From Lutibacter citreus (GTDB taxonomy: Bacteria > Bacteroidota > Bacteroidia > Flavobacteriales > Flavobacteriaceae): 64,000 nucleotides of DNA. Numbering within the stretch: the first letter of the stretch is position 1; each line of letters begins with the position of its first letter. Location of the stretch: assembly GCF_003260195.1 (NCBI RefSeq), contig NZ_QEIH01000007.1, forward strand, positions 186,001 through 250,000. The letters run 5' to 3'. Positions 43,414-52,442 of the stretch are shown in pieces. Both the position numbers and the translations under genes were made by a program. The notes under the pieces are model-generated. The model saw only the letters and a program-made list of their open reading frames with translations, searched no databases and was not told the origin of the DNA.

Positions 43414-44313
43414 ATGGCAAAAGCAACAAAAAAACAAGCTCTTGGAAGAGGCCTATCTGCCCTATTAAAAGAAAACAGTTCAAATGTTACTTCAGCTAAT
43501 GATAAAAATGCAGACAAAGTTGTTGGAAGTATTATTGAAATAGAATTAGGTAAAATTGAAATAAACCCTTTTCAACCAAGAAGTTATTTTAATGAAGAAG
43601 CTTTACAAGAATTAGCTAATTCAATTAAAACATTAGGTGTAATTCAACCAATAACGGTTCGAAAATTAGATGTAGATACATTTCAATTAGTTTCTGGAGA
43701 AAGAAGGTTTAGAGCTTCTAAATTAATTGGAAATGAAACAATTCCGGCATACATAAGATTGGCAAACGACCAAGAAATGTTGGAAATGGCTTTGGTTGAA
43801 AATATTCAACGTAAAGATCTAGACCCTATTGAAGTTGCATTATCTTATCAAAGATTAATTGATGAAATTGATCTTACTCAAGAAGAAATGAGCCAACGTG
43901 TTGGAAAAAAAAGATCTACAATTACAAACTATTTGCGTTTATTAAAATTAGATCCTATTATTCAAACAGGAATGCGTGATACATTTATTTCAATGGGACA
44001 CGGAAGAGCTCTAATTAATATTGATGATACTGAAGACCAAATAAAGATTTACGAAAAAATCTTAGAGCAAAAATTATCTGTTAGACAAACAGAACAACTA
44101 GTTAAAGAATTTAAAAGCGAATCTGAAACAAAACCTGCAGCTAAATCTAAAAAAGTAGATACTCCTAAATTTATAAATAGTGGTATAAAAACTTTTAGTG
44201 AATACTTTGGTCATAAAATAGACGTTAAATTATCTGGAAAGGATAAAGGAAAAATAGTTATTCCTTTTCATTCTGAAGAAGATTTTAACCGTATAAAAAA
44301 ATTATTAGAGTAG
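43414..44313 (+). CDS. parB: Chromosome-partitioning protein ParB
   Basis: In this 299-residue protein the N-terminal part has ALGRGLSALL and INPFQPRSYF, then the CTP-binding region GERRFRASKL (with ENIQRKDLDPIEVA), a helix-turn-helix (TQEEMSQRVGKKRSTITNYLRLL) and a C-terminal dimerisation domain with basic KFGHKIDVKL-like sequence. It binds parS sites and spreads by CTP switching. No perfect parS (TGTTTCACGTGAAACA) was found in this window. The stop codon overlaps the next gene by one base. Confidence 0.95.
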   Translation: MAKATKKQALGRGLSALLKENSSNVTSANDKNADKVVGSIIEIELGKIEINPFQPRSYFNEEALQELANSIKTLGVIQPITVRKLDVDTFQLVSGERRFRASKLIGNETIPAYIRLANDQEMLEMALVENIQRKDLDPIEVALSYQRLIDEIDLTQEEMSQRVGKKRSTITNYLRLLKLDPIIQTGMRDTFISMGHGRALINIDDTEDQIKIYEKILEQKLSVRQTEQLVKEFKSESETKPAAKSKKVDTPKFINSGIKTFSEYFGHKIDVKLSGKDKGKIVIPFHSEEDFNRIKKLLE

Positions 44314-44891
44314 TGTTTACTAAAAAACTTTATTTTTTAATTGTAATAATTTCATTTGCAACTTTTAAGAGTTTTGCTCAAGACAATCTTATTATTACAG
44401 CTCAAGATTCAATTCCTATAAGCCCTATTGAATTTGATATGCTAGCGCCTTCAAGAGCTGCATTTTATTCAGCAATATTACCTGGATTGGGACAAGCTTA
44501 TAATAATAAATACTGGAAAATTCCAGTTATTTATGGAGCCTTAGGTACAAGTGTTTATTTTTATGACTTTAACAACACACGCTATAAAAGAGCACGAACT
44601 GCATTTAAACTTATGCAAGCAGGAAAACCTCATGAATTTGATGGTGTTGGTGATAATATTACCTTATCTGAAACAGCATTAATAAGTGCTCAAAAATCTT
44701 ATAAAAAAGATCGAGATTTAACAATTTTAGTAACTCTGGGGTTGTATGTGCTGCAAATATTAGAAGCAAGTACCAACGCTCACTTATTACAACATAATGT
44801 AGATAATAATTTATCATTATCTCCGCAAATAATTAAAGATGCTGCAAATAATAAATCTACTTTGGTTGCATCTCTTAACTTTAAATTTTAA
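44313..44891 (+). CDS. DUF5683 domain protein, exported
   Basis: The 192-residue protein has a signal peptide ending SFA-Q and then MLAPSRAAFYSAILPGLGQAYNNKYWKIPVIYG, the hallmark of DUF5683. Two membrane or barrel-like segments follow. The first base of this gene is the last base of the ParB stop; the start codon is GTG. The family lies next to parB and dapB across Bacteroidota. Its function is unknown. Confidence 0.82.
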   Translation: MFTKKLYFLIVIISFATFKSFAQDNLIITAQDSIPISPIEFDMLAPSRAAFYSAILPGLGQAYNNKYWKIPVIYGALGTSVYFYDFNNTRYKRARTAFKLMQAGKPHEFDGVGDNITLSETALISAQKSYKKDRDLTILVTLGLYVLQILEASTNAHLLQHNVDNNLSLSPQIIKDAANNKSTLVASLNFKF

Positions 44892-44893
44892 AA

Positions 44894-45598
44894 ATGAAAA
44901 TAGCTTTATTAGGTTATGGAAGAATGGGTAAAACAATTGAAAAAATTGCTTTACAGAGAGGACATGAAATTGTATTAAAAGTAGATGAAAATACAAAAGA
45001 TTATGATATTTCAACTGCTGATGTTGCTATAGATTTTAGTATCCCTTCAGTTGCTTTTAACAATATTACCAACTGCTTTAAAAATAATGTTCCTGTTGTT
45101 TGTGGTACTACAGGTTGGTTAGATAAATATAACGAAGCAATAGAAATATGTAATTCAAATAAAGGTGCATTTATTTACGCTTCAAATTTTAGCTTAGGAG
45201 TAAATATCTTTTTTGAATTGAATGAACAACTTGCTAAAATGATGAAAAATTTAGGTCAGTATAATATTTCAATGGAAGAAATTCATCACACAAAAAAATT
45301 AGATGCACCAAGCGGAACAGCAATCACATTAGCTGAAGGCATTATTAATAATACTTCAAAAAAAGATTGGGCTTTAAATGTAACAAATGACAAAGATGTT
45401 ATACCAATAATAGCGAAAAGAATTCCTGATGTTCCAGGAACTCATTCTGTTGAATATACTTCAGAAGTTGATACAATTGATATTAAACATACCGCTCATA
45501 ACAGACAAGGTTTTGCTTTAGGAGCTGTAATTGCTTCTGAATGGTTATGTGACAAACAAGGTGTTTTTTCAATGAAAGACGTTTTAGGTTTAAAATAA
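44894..45598 (+). CDS. dapB: 4-hydroxy-tetrahydrodipicolinate reductase
   Basis: The 234-residue protein has an N-terminal Rossmann motif GYGRMGKTIE, then VCGTTGW, SNFSLGVNIFFELN, and the active-site EIHHTKKLDAPSGTA with the catalytic His/Lys pair. It reduces the dihydrodipicolinate precursor with NAD(P)H in lysine and meso-diaminopimelate synthesis. It is about 234 residues instead of 270, as is common in Bacteroidota. It starts 2 bases after the DUF5683 stop. Confidence 0.94.
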   Translation: MKIALLGYGRMGKTIEKIALQRGHEIVLKVDENTKDYDISTADVAIDFSIPSVAFNNITNCFKNNVPVVCGTTGWLDKYNEAIEICNSNKGAFIYASNFSLGVNIFFELNEQLAKMMKNLGQYNISMEEIHHTKKLDAPSGTAITLAEGIINNTSKKDWALNVTNDKDVIPIIAKRIPDVPGTHSVEYTSEVDTIDIKHTAHNRQGFALGAVIASEWLCDKQGVFSMKDVLGLK

Positions 45599-45616
45599 AA
45601 TTAAAATATATTTATT

Positions 45617-47158
45617 ATGACAATGATTGAATGGTTTATCTTTTTTTTAATTATTCAAGTTATCCATTTTTTAGGAACTTGGAAATTATATGTTAAAGCA
45701 GGTAGAAAACCTTGGGAAGCAATAGTGCCAATTTACAATGCAATTGTCTTAATGAAAATAATTAAAAGACCTTCTTGGTGGGTTATTTTGTTATTTATCC
45801 CTATTATTAATTTATTAATGTTTCCTGTTATTTGGATTGAAACTGTAAGAAGTTTTGGAAAATACTCAACTTTAGATTCATTTTTAGCAGTACTATCATT
45901 AGGATTATACAACTTTTACTTAAATTATTTTGAAGATGTAAAATATGTTGAAGATAGAAGTTTAAAATCTAGAACCGAGTTAGGAGAATGGGTAAGTTCA
46001 ATTGTATTTGCTGTTGTTGCAGCAACATTGGTTCATACTTATATAATGCAACCTTATACAATTCCAACTTCATCATTAGAAAAATCATTATTAATTGGGG
46101 ATTTCCTATTTGTAAGTAAATTTCATTATGGAGCAAGAACTCCAATGACAACTATTGCCGCTCCAATGGTTCATGATTCATTACCTTTTTTTGGTACTAA
46201 ATCTTATTTAAATAAACCACAACTTCCTTATTTTAGACTTCCTGGATTTCAAGATATAAAAAGAAATGAAATTGTTGTATTTAGTTGGCCAGTTGATACG
46301 GTACAAAGATTCTTTGATACATCAAAAATACATATAGATAAACCTATTGATAAAAAATCTAACTATGTAAAACGTTGTGTTGGTATTGCTGGTGACTCAT
46401 TAGAAATTAAAGATGGATACATTTATATTAACGGTAAAAGAACTGTTTTACCAGACAGAGCTAAACCACAGTACATGCATAAAGTTGAAACCAACGGTCA
46501 ACAATTAAGCAGTGCTACTTTAAAGAGATATAACGTAACTGAAGGAAGAAACCTTGGTGATTATTACATCCTAAATTTAACAGATGAAAATGCCGCTAAG
46601 CTAAAAAACAACCCTTTAATCAAAAAAATAACCAAACAAATTAATCCTGCAGGAAAATACAATTCTCGTGTATTCCCTCACGATGAACGCTATCCATGGT
46701 CTGAAGATAATTATGGTCCAATCTATATTCCTGAAGAAGGAAAAACAGTTGAGTTAAACTCTGAGTCCCTTCCTTTTTATAAAAGAATTATTGAAGTATA
46801 TGAACACAATGATTTAACTGTAAATGGAAATGAAATTTTTATTAATGGAAAATTAGCTACAACCTATACATTTAAGCAAAACTATTACTGGATGATGGGA
46901 GATAACCGTCATAATTCTGAAGATGCTCGTTATTGGGGTTATGTACCTTTTGATCACGTAGTAGGAAAACCCGTATTTATTTGGTTTAGTTGGGACACCA
47001 ACGGAGAAGGAATTGCCAATAAAATTAGATGGGAAAGAGTTTTCACTACCGTTCATGGAGATGGTAAACCAGTGTCCTATTTATACTATTTCTTAGGTGC
47101 TTTAGTTCTTTGGTTTGGTTATAGTTCATATAGAAAACGTAAAACTAAAGAAGAATAA
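45617..47158 (+). CDS. lepB: Signal peptidase I with N-terminal DUF5684-like membrane domain
   Basis: The 513-residue protein is an S26 serine protease with catalytic Ser153 in PTSSLEKSL (canonical xSSM replaced by SSL), Lys252 in NYVKRCVG and box E GDNRHNSEDARYWG. Residues 1-110 form several membrane spans (VKAGRKPWEAIVPIYN, DUF5684-like), followed by the anchor span at 125-143. A long insertion between the lysine and box E doubles the usual length. It removes signal peptides at the inner membrane. ATG 45623 is an alternative start two codons later. Confidence 0.93.
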   Translation: MTMIEWFIFFLIIQVIHFLGTWKLYVKAGRKPWEAIVPIYNAIVLMKIIKRPSWWVILLFIPIINLLMFPVIWIETVRSFGKYSTLDSFLAVLSLGLYNFYLNYFEDVKYVEDRSLKSRTELGEWVSSIVFAVVAATLVHTYIMQPYTIPTSSLEKSLLIGDFLFVSKFHYGARTPMTTIAAPMVHDSLPFFGTKSYLNKPQLPYFRLPGFQDIKRNEIVVFSWPVDTVQRFFDTSKIHIDKPIDKKSNYVKRCVGIAGDSLEIKDGYIYINGKRTVLPDRAKPQYMHKVETNGQQLSSATLKRYNVTEGRNLGDYYILNLTDENAAKLKNNPLIKKITKQINPAGKYNSRVFPHDERYPWSEDNYGPIYIPEEGKTVELNSESLPFYKRIIEVYEHNDLTVNGNEIFINGKLATTYTFKQNYYWMMGDNRHNSEDARYWGYVPFDHVVGKPVFIWFSWDTNGEGIANKIRWERVFTTVHGDGKPVSYLYYFLGALVLWFGYSSYRKRKTKEE

Positions 47159-47198
47159 AATATTAATATTCTTAATATTTAAAAGCTAATTAATTGAT

Positions 47199-47813
47199 AT
47201 GATATTGCTCCAGCCTACTTATTTTTCACCAATTAGTCAGTATGTAGCAATATCAAATTCTGGTAAGGTAATTTTTGAAGTTGAAGATAATTTTCAAAAA
47301 CAAACTTACCGCAATCGTTGTTATATTTATACTGCAAATGGTAAACATTTACTCAATGTTCCTGTACAACATAATAAAGGTATAAAACAACAAACAAAAG
47401 ACGTTAAAATTGATTATAAAGATGATTGGAATAAATTACATCTAAAAACCTTAAAAACCGCCTATAGTTCTTCTCCTTTTTTTGAATTTTATATTGATGA
47501 CTTATTACCTATTTTTAATAAACAACATAGTTTTTTATTAGATTTAAACCTATTATCTCATTCAATAATTATGGATGCTTTACAGCTTCATATTCCTTAT
47601 TTAAAAACAAAAGAGTATCAAATAGAAACTGAAATTACAGATTTAAGAAAATTGGCTATTGCCAAAGGTGAAAAGAGTTACAATTTTCAACGTTATATTC
47701 AAGTATTTGAACAAAAAAAAGGCTTTATATCTAATTTAAGTATTTTAGATTTACTTTTTATGGAAGGCCCTAATGCTCTAAATTATTTAGAATCTCAAAA
47801 AATCACATTTTAG
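47199..47813 (+). CDS. WbqC-like family protein
   Basis: The 204-residue protein has QPTYFSPISQYVAIS at the N-terminus, FQKQTYRNRCYI, LLNVPVQHNKGIKQ, and SPFFEFYIDDL, the pattern of the WbqC-like family. WbqC has been tied to O-antigen cluster enzymes, but its activity is unproven. It lies 40 bases after lepB and 2 bases before the DUF6122 gene. The cytoplasmic location is inferred from the absence of a signal peptide. Confidence 0.82.
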   Translation: MILLQPTYFSPISQYVAISNSGKVIFEVEDNFQKQTYRNRCYIYTANGKHLLNVPVQHNKGIKQQTKDVKIDYKDDWNKLHLKTLKTAYSSSPFFEFYIDDLLPIFNKQHSFLLDLNLLSHSIIMDALQLHIPYLKTKEYQIETEITDLRKLAIAKGEKSYNFQRYIQVFEQKKGFISNLSILDLLFMEGPNALNYLESQKITF

Positions 47814-47815
47814 AG

Positions 47816-48130
47816 TTGGAATTCATTCGGTTTATTACACATTACGGAATGCATTTTTTAGTTCCGGGAATTATTGCTTATTTATTTTTTAAACAAAACT
47901 GGAAAAAAGTTTGGGTAATATTTATTCTAACAATGTTTGTTGATTTGGACCATTTAATTGCAACTCCTATTTTTGATCCTGAAAGGTGTAGCATAAATTA
48001 TCATCCACTCCACTCTTATACCGCTATTGGAGTCTATTTTATTCTTCTTATCCCTAGCAAAACAAGAATAATAGCTATTGGCTTATTATTTCATATGCTA
48101 ACTGATTATTTAGATTGTTATTGGATATAA
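47816..48130 (+). CDS. DUF6122 family membrane protein
   Basis: The 104-residue protein has three or four short membrane spans and the DUF6122 signature FVDLDHLIATPIFDP, RCSINYHPLHSY and FHMLTDYLDCYW, with conserved Asp and His residues that could bind metal. The start is TTG 47816, two bases after the WbqC stop. The first ATG (codon 12) would cut the conserved first span. The function is unknown. Confidence 0.8.
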   Translation: MEFIRFITHYGMHFLVPGIIAYLFFKQNWKKVWVIFILTMFVDLDHLIATPIFDPERCSINYHPLHSYTAIGVYFILLIPSKTRIIAIGLLFHMLTDYLDCYWI

Positions 48131-48155
48131 AAAAACTCCCAGAAAAACTGAGAGT
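48128..48155 (-). terminator. Terminator of the EttA gene
   Basis: ACTCCCAG (48135-48142) and CTGAGAGT (48148-48155) form an 8-bp stem. The single mismatch is a G-U pair only in minus-strand RNA, where the stem is followed by seven Ts. It therefore serves the gene ending at 48184. Confidence 0.75.
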
Positions 48156-48183
48156 TTATAGTATAAAATAAGAAACAACTAAT

Positions 48184-49875
48184 TTATCTAATCAATTTCT
48201 TATATTTAATTCTTTTTGGAATCAAGTCACCTCCTAATCGTTTTTTCTTATTCTCCTCATAATCAGAGAATGAACCTTCAAAGAAATAAATTTGAGAATC
48301 TCCTTCAAAAGCTAAAATATGAGTACAAATTCTATCTAAAAACCAACGGTCGTGACTAATTACCACGGCACAACCTGCAAAGTTTTCTAAACCTTCCTCT
48401 AAAGCTCTTAAAGTATTAACATCTAAATCATTGGTTGGCTCATCAAGTAATAAAACATTTCCCTCTTCACGTAAAGTCATAGCTAAATGCAATCTATTAC
48501 GTTCACCTCCAGATAAAGTACTTACTTTTTTATTTTGCTCACTACCAGAGAAATTAAAACGACTTAAATAAGCTCTTGAATTTACTTGCTTACCTCCCAT
48601 AGTAATCAATTCTTGTTCATCTGAAAAGTTTTGCCAAATTGTTTTTTCAGGATCAATATTTGAATGACTTTGATCTACATAGGCAATTTTGGCTGTATCC
48701 CCAACTTTAAATTCTCCTTTGTCTGGAGTTTCTTCGCCCATTATCATTTTAAAAATTGTGGTTTTACCAGCTCCATTTGGACCAATAATCCCTACAATTC
48801 CTGCTTGTGGTAAATCAAAATTTAAATTTTCATATAATAATTTATCACCAAATGCCTTTGATACGCCAGAAGCTTCAATTACATTAGTTCCTAAACGTGG
48901 TCCGTTTGGAATGTATATTTCTAATTTTTCATCTAATTGCTTTTGATCTTGGCTCATTAATTTATCATAATTCTTCAAACGAGCTTTTTGTTTAGTTTGA
49001 CGTCCTTTAGCTCCTTGACGAACCCATTCTAACTCACGTTCTAATGTTTTTTGACGTTTTGATGCCGTTTTAGATTCTTGCGCTAAACGTTGTGATTTTT
49101 GATCTAACCAAGATGAATAATTTCCTTTCCAAGGAATTCCTTCTCCTCTATCTAATTCTAAAATCCAACCCGCAACATTATCTAAGAAATATCTATCGTG
49201 CGTTACTGCAATTACAGTTCCTTTATATTGTTGTAAATGGTGTTCTAACCAATGTACAGATTCAGCATCTAAATGGTTAGTTGGCTCATCTAATAATAAT
49301 ACATCTGGCTCTTGTAATAGCAACCTACATAAAGCAACTCTTCTACGTTCCCCTCCTGATAAATTTTTAATTGGTGTATCACCTTCTGGAGTTCGCAAGG
49401 CATCCATTGCAATTTCCAATTTGGTATCAATTTCCCAAGCGTTAGAAGCATCAATCTTATCTTGAAGTTCTGCTTGTTGTGCCATTAACTTTTCCATTTT
49501 ATCAGCATCCGAATACACCTCTTCTAAACCGAACATGTCGTTTATTTTATTGTATTCATCTAAAATAGCTATAGTTTCAGAAACACCTTCTTTAACAATA
49601 TCCAATACTGTTTTATCATCGTCTAATTTAGGTTCTTGTGATAAAAAACCTACTGAATAACCTGGCGCAAAAACTACATCTCCTTGATAATTTTTTTCTA
49701 AACCTGCTATAATTTTTAATAAAGTAGATTTACCTGATCCATTCAAACCTAGAATACCAATTTTTGCTCCATAAAAAAAGCTTAAATAGATATCTTTTAA
49801 TACTTGTTTATTTGCCCCTTGATAAGATTTACTTAACCCGGACATCGAAAAAATTATTTTCTTATCGTCTGCCAT
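48184..49875 (-). CDS. ettA: Energy-dependent translational throttle protein EttA (ABC-F)
   Basis: The 563-residue protein has two ABC ATPase domains in tandem without membrane segments. Domain 1 has GLNGSGKSTLLK and LSGGERRRVAL, domain 2 GPNGAGKTTIFK and LSGGERNRLHLAM. Between them is the charged linker (ASKRQKTLERELEWVRQ). The opening IIFSMSGLSKSYQG matches EttA, which binds the ribosomal E site and gates the first peptide bond in response to ADP/ATP. The gene is monocistronic with its own terminator. Confidence 0.93.
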   Translation of the reverse strand: MADDKKIIFSMSGLSKSYQGANKQVLKDIYLSFFYGAKIGILGLNGSGKSTLLKIIAGLEKNYQGDVVFAPGYSVGFLSQEPKLDDDKTVLDIVKEGVSETIAILDEYNKINDMFGLEEVYSDADKMEKLMAQQAELQDKIDASNAWEIDTKLEIAMDALRTPEGDTPIKNLSGGERRRVALCRLLLQEPDVLLLDEPTNHLDAESVHWLEHHLQQYKGTVIAVTHDRYFLDNVAGWILELDRGEGIPWKGNYSSWLDQKSQRLAQESKTASKRQKTLERELEWVRQGAKGRQTKQKARLKNYDKLMSQDQKQLDEKLEIYIPNGPRLGTNVIEASGVSKAFGDKLLYENLNFDLPQAGIVGIIGPNGAGKTTIFKMIMGEETPDKGEFKVGDTAKIAYVDQSHSNIDPEKTIWQNFSDEQELITMGGKQVNSRAYLSRFNFSGSEQNKKVSTLSGGERNRLHLAMTLREEGNVLLLDEPTNDLDVNTLRALEEGLENFAGCAVVISHDRWFLDRICTHILAFEGDSQIYFFEGSFSDYEENKKKRLGGDLIPKRIKYKKLIR

Positions 49876-49929
49876 TTTCTATATAATATTTCTGAATATA
49901 CTTCAAATTTTGAAGTTTACTTAATTATT

Positions 49930-50106
49930 TTAAACTCTACCTTTTAACGCATTAAATACCCACGCAATTGCAAAAAAACCAATTCCAACGGAAGCAAATC
50001 CCCATCCAGCAACATCATCATATCTAAAAGCGCCAAGTGCAATTAATGCCAATCCAACTATTATCATAATTGCAGTTGCCCAAGCTAATACTGTATTTTT
50101 ATTCAT
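49930..50106 (-). CDS. CAL67264 family small membrane protein
   Basis: The 58-residue protein has two membrane spans separated by the loop GAFRYDDVAGWGFAS. This is the CAL67264 family of flavobacteria. I chose ATG 50106 (MNKNTVLAWAT), which gives the family's usual length; a longer frame from 50160 adds 18 residues not expected for the family. The function is unknown. Confidence 0.8.
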   Translation of the reverse strand: MNKNTVLAWATAIMIIVGLALIALGAFRYDDVAGWGFASVGIGFFAIAWVFNALKGRV

Positions 50107-50493
50107 ATTCTTTAAATTTGTTACGGTTAGTTTTCTATAAAAGAAATTTGTAGAACGCAAATATCGTAAATTTTAATTTAGAACCATAAAAAACGCACTT
50201 TTAATAAAGAGCGTATTAAATATAACAATAATTCCTTTTATTTAACTAACACTTTATTGACTAAAATATTATAAATAAAGAAAATTCTAACCCGAAAACG
50301 CTAAACTTTAAGTAAGTATATAGTAATCAAGAATTAACTATACAATTAATATTAATGCAGTAATTAAATCTTTAAAAGCATTACTAAATTCTATATATCA
50401 AACCTTTAGATTCATTTATAATTACCGTTTCTCTAAAAAAAACCAAGATCTTATTCTCCATATTATTTTTATTAAATTTGCCAAAAATGATTT
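50107..50493. other. 387-bp divergent intergenic region
   Basis: It separates the small membrane protein from the histidine kinase. It holds a -7 box for the kinase (50473-50480) and a weak imperfect inverted repeat around 50185-50213. No gene is visible. Confidence 0.5.
50473..50480 (+). promoter_or_regulatory. -7 promoter element of the histidine kinase gene
   Basis: TAAATTTG lies 13 bases before the ATG at 50494. No TTG stands at the usual upstream distance. Confidence 0.4.
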
Positions 50494-52437
50494 ATGTCAT
50501 CACCCCAAAAATTGGTTTTAAATAAACGATTACCTATAATTTACGCCTTTATTGTTTTTACAGTTTTATTTATAGCTGCTTTAAACTATAATAGGTTTAC
50601 CAAAGGTCAATGGGAAAAAGACGAGCGTTCCAATTTATTGGACATGATGACTAGTAAAAAATCCAATTTAGAAAAAGCTTTATACTCTCGAATTTATTAT
50701 ACTCGTGGTGTTGCTGCTTATGTTGGATTAAACCCTAAAATAACAAATGAAGAATTTTACCAATTAGCAAAAGAATATGTTAAAAATGACACCGTAATCA
50801 GTTCAATGGCTTTGTCTAAAAATTGTATTATTAATGCCATTTACCCATTAGAAGAACATGAATCAGCAATTGGATTAAATTTATTGGAGCATGCAGAACG
50901 AAAAGACATTGTTGAGAAAACCATAAAAACAACACTTACTTTTGTAGCCGGTCCTTTAGAATTAGTAGAAGGTGGAAATGCTTTTATTAGCTACACTCCT
51001 ATTTTTAATAAAAAAGAAATAAACCCAAATCAATTTTGGGGAATAACTGATATTGTTATTAAAGTAAATAGTTTATTTAAAGAAGCTAAACTTTCTGAAC
51101 ATGAAAACGGTTTTAAATTTGCATTAAAAGGTTATAACGGAACTGGTGATAATAGTGAAACATTTTGGGGAGACCCTAAAATTTTTGATAAAAACCCTGT
51201 TTTAATTGATGTAAACTTACCTATTGGGAATTGGGTTATGGCGGCGATCCCTAACCATGGATGGGGTTCCTATTTAGATCAAGATAAAACTCTGCTTATA
51301 ATTTTATTATTTAGCTCATTTATTATTAGTTTATTAATTTGGGTTATTGTTCGATCTTTTTTAAGAATTAAACAAAATGAAAAAGAATTAAAAGCCATAT
51401 TTAATTCTTTAGATAGTTTAATAGTTGAATTTAATTCAAAAGGAGACTATTTAAAAATAAATTACAATAACATAAATTTATTATATAAACCAGAAAAAGA
51501 TTTAATTGGTAAAAACATAAAAGATATTTTTCAACCTGAAAAAGCAACAATGTTACTTAATGCTATTCAGCAATGCTTAAGTACTAAAAAACTAGTTATT
51601 ATTGAATATCCACTAACTATAAACGATAAAATAAAATGGTTTTCTGCTAGAATAACGTTTAAATCTAATGAAACCGTAATATTAAATGCTTTTGATATTA
51701 CTGAAGAAAAAAGAAAGGAAGATGAACTGAAAAAATTAAATGCAATGAAAGATCAATTTTTCAGTATAATTGCACACGATTTAAAAAATCCTGCAGGTAC
51801 CCAAAAAGCATTTATAGACCTTTTACTTGAACGTTTTGATACATTTAATGTTGAAAAACAAAAAACATTACTTCAAACTATTCAAAAATCATCAAATCAA
51901 CTATTTAACCTTCTCGAAAATTTATTAAAATGGTCATTGTCACAAACAGGTATTATTACAGCTAAAAAAGTTTCTTTCAGCATATATGACAAAAATCAAG
52001 AACTTTTTTCACTATTAAAAATTCAAGCAGATTTAAAGGATATTAATTTTTCAAATATAATTGACCCTAAAATTAAAGTAAATGCAGATCCCGATTTAAC
52101 AGCAATTATTATCCGTAATTTAATTTCTAATGCTATTAAATTTACAAACCGAAATGGTTCTGTAACTATTTCTTCTGAAACAACATTTGAGAATGGTGAG
52201 AAATATTTAAAAATTAATATTTCTGATACTGGAATAGGAGTCCCAGATGAAAAATTTAAAAAACTATTTAATATCAGTAAAACTCAATCTACACCAGGTA
52301 CTGAAAATGAAAGGGGGTCTGGATTAGGGCTTTTATTATGTAAAGATTTTTCTGAAAAACAAGGAGGTAAATTTTATATTAAAAGCCAAATTGGAAAAGG
52401 TAGTATTTTCTCATTTACACTACCTATTTCAAATTAA
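50494..52437 (+). CDS. CHASE- and PAS-domain sensor histidine kinase
   Basis: The 647-residue protein has a first span at 13-31, an extracytoplasmic CHASE domain (about 75-245) and a second span at 265-288. A PAS domain (about 298-405) follows, then HisKA with FFSIIAHDLKNP (H428) and HATPase with NLISNAIKFTN, DTGIGVPDEKF and GSGLGLLL. CHASE domains bind small extracellular ligands. The protein would phosphorylate a response regulator that is not encoded nearby, so it is an orphan kinase here. It is convergent with the pirin gene, 5 bases apart. Confidence 0.92.
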   Translation: MSSPQKLVLNKRLPIIYAFIVFTVLFIAALNYNRFTKGQWEKDERSNLLDMMTSKKSNLEKALYSRIYYTRGVAAYVGLNPKITNEEFYQLAKEYVKNDTVISSMALSKNCIINAIYPLEEHESAIGLNLLEHAERKDIVEKTIKTTLTFVAGPLELVEGGNAFISYTPIFNKKEINPNQFWGITDIVIKVNSLFKEAKLSEHENGFKFALKGYNGTGDNSETFWGDPKIFDKNPVLIDVNLPIGNWVMAAIPNHGWGSYLDQDKTLLIILLFSSFIISLLIWVIVRSFLRIKQNEKELKAIFNSLDSLIVEFNSKGDYLKINYNNINLLYKPEKDLIGKNIKDIFQPEKATMLLNAIQQCLSTKKLVIIEYPLTINDKIKWFSARITFKSNETVILNAFDITEEKRKEDELKKLNAMKDQFFSIIAHDLKNPAGTQKAFIDLLLERFDTFNVEKQKTLLQTIQKSSNQLFNLLENLLKWSLSQTGIITAKKVSFSIYDKNQELFSLLKIQADLKDINFSNIIDPKIKVNADPDLTAIIIRNLISNAIKFTNRNGSVTISSETTFENGEKYLKINISDTGIGVPDEKFKKLFNISKTQSTPGTENERGSGLGLLLCKDFSEKQGGKFYIKSQIGKGSIFSFTLPISN

Positions 52438-52442
52438 TTACT

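Noticed and set aside
50185-50213. Imperfect inverted repeat around ACGCACTTT/AAAGAGCGT.
   Set aside because: Two mismatches in the stem, no T-tract and no gene ending there.
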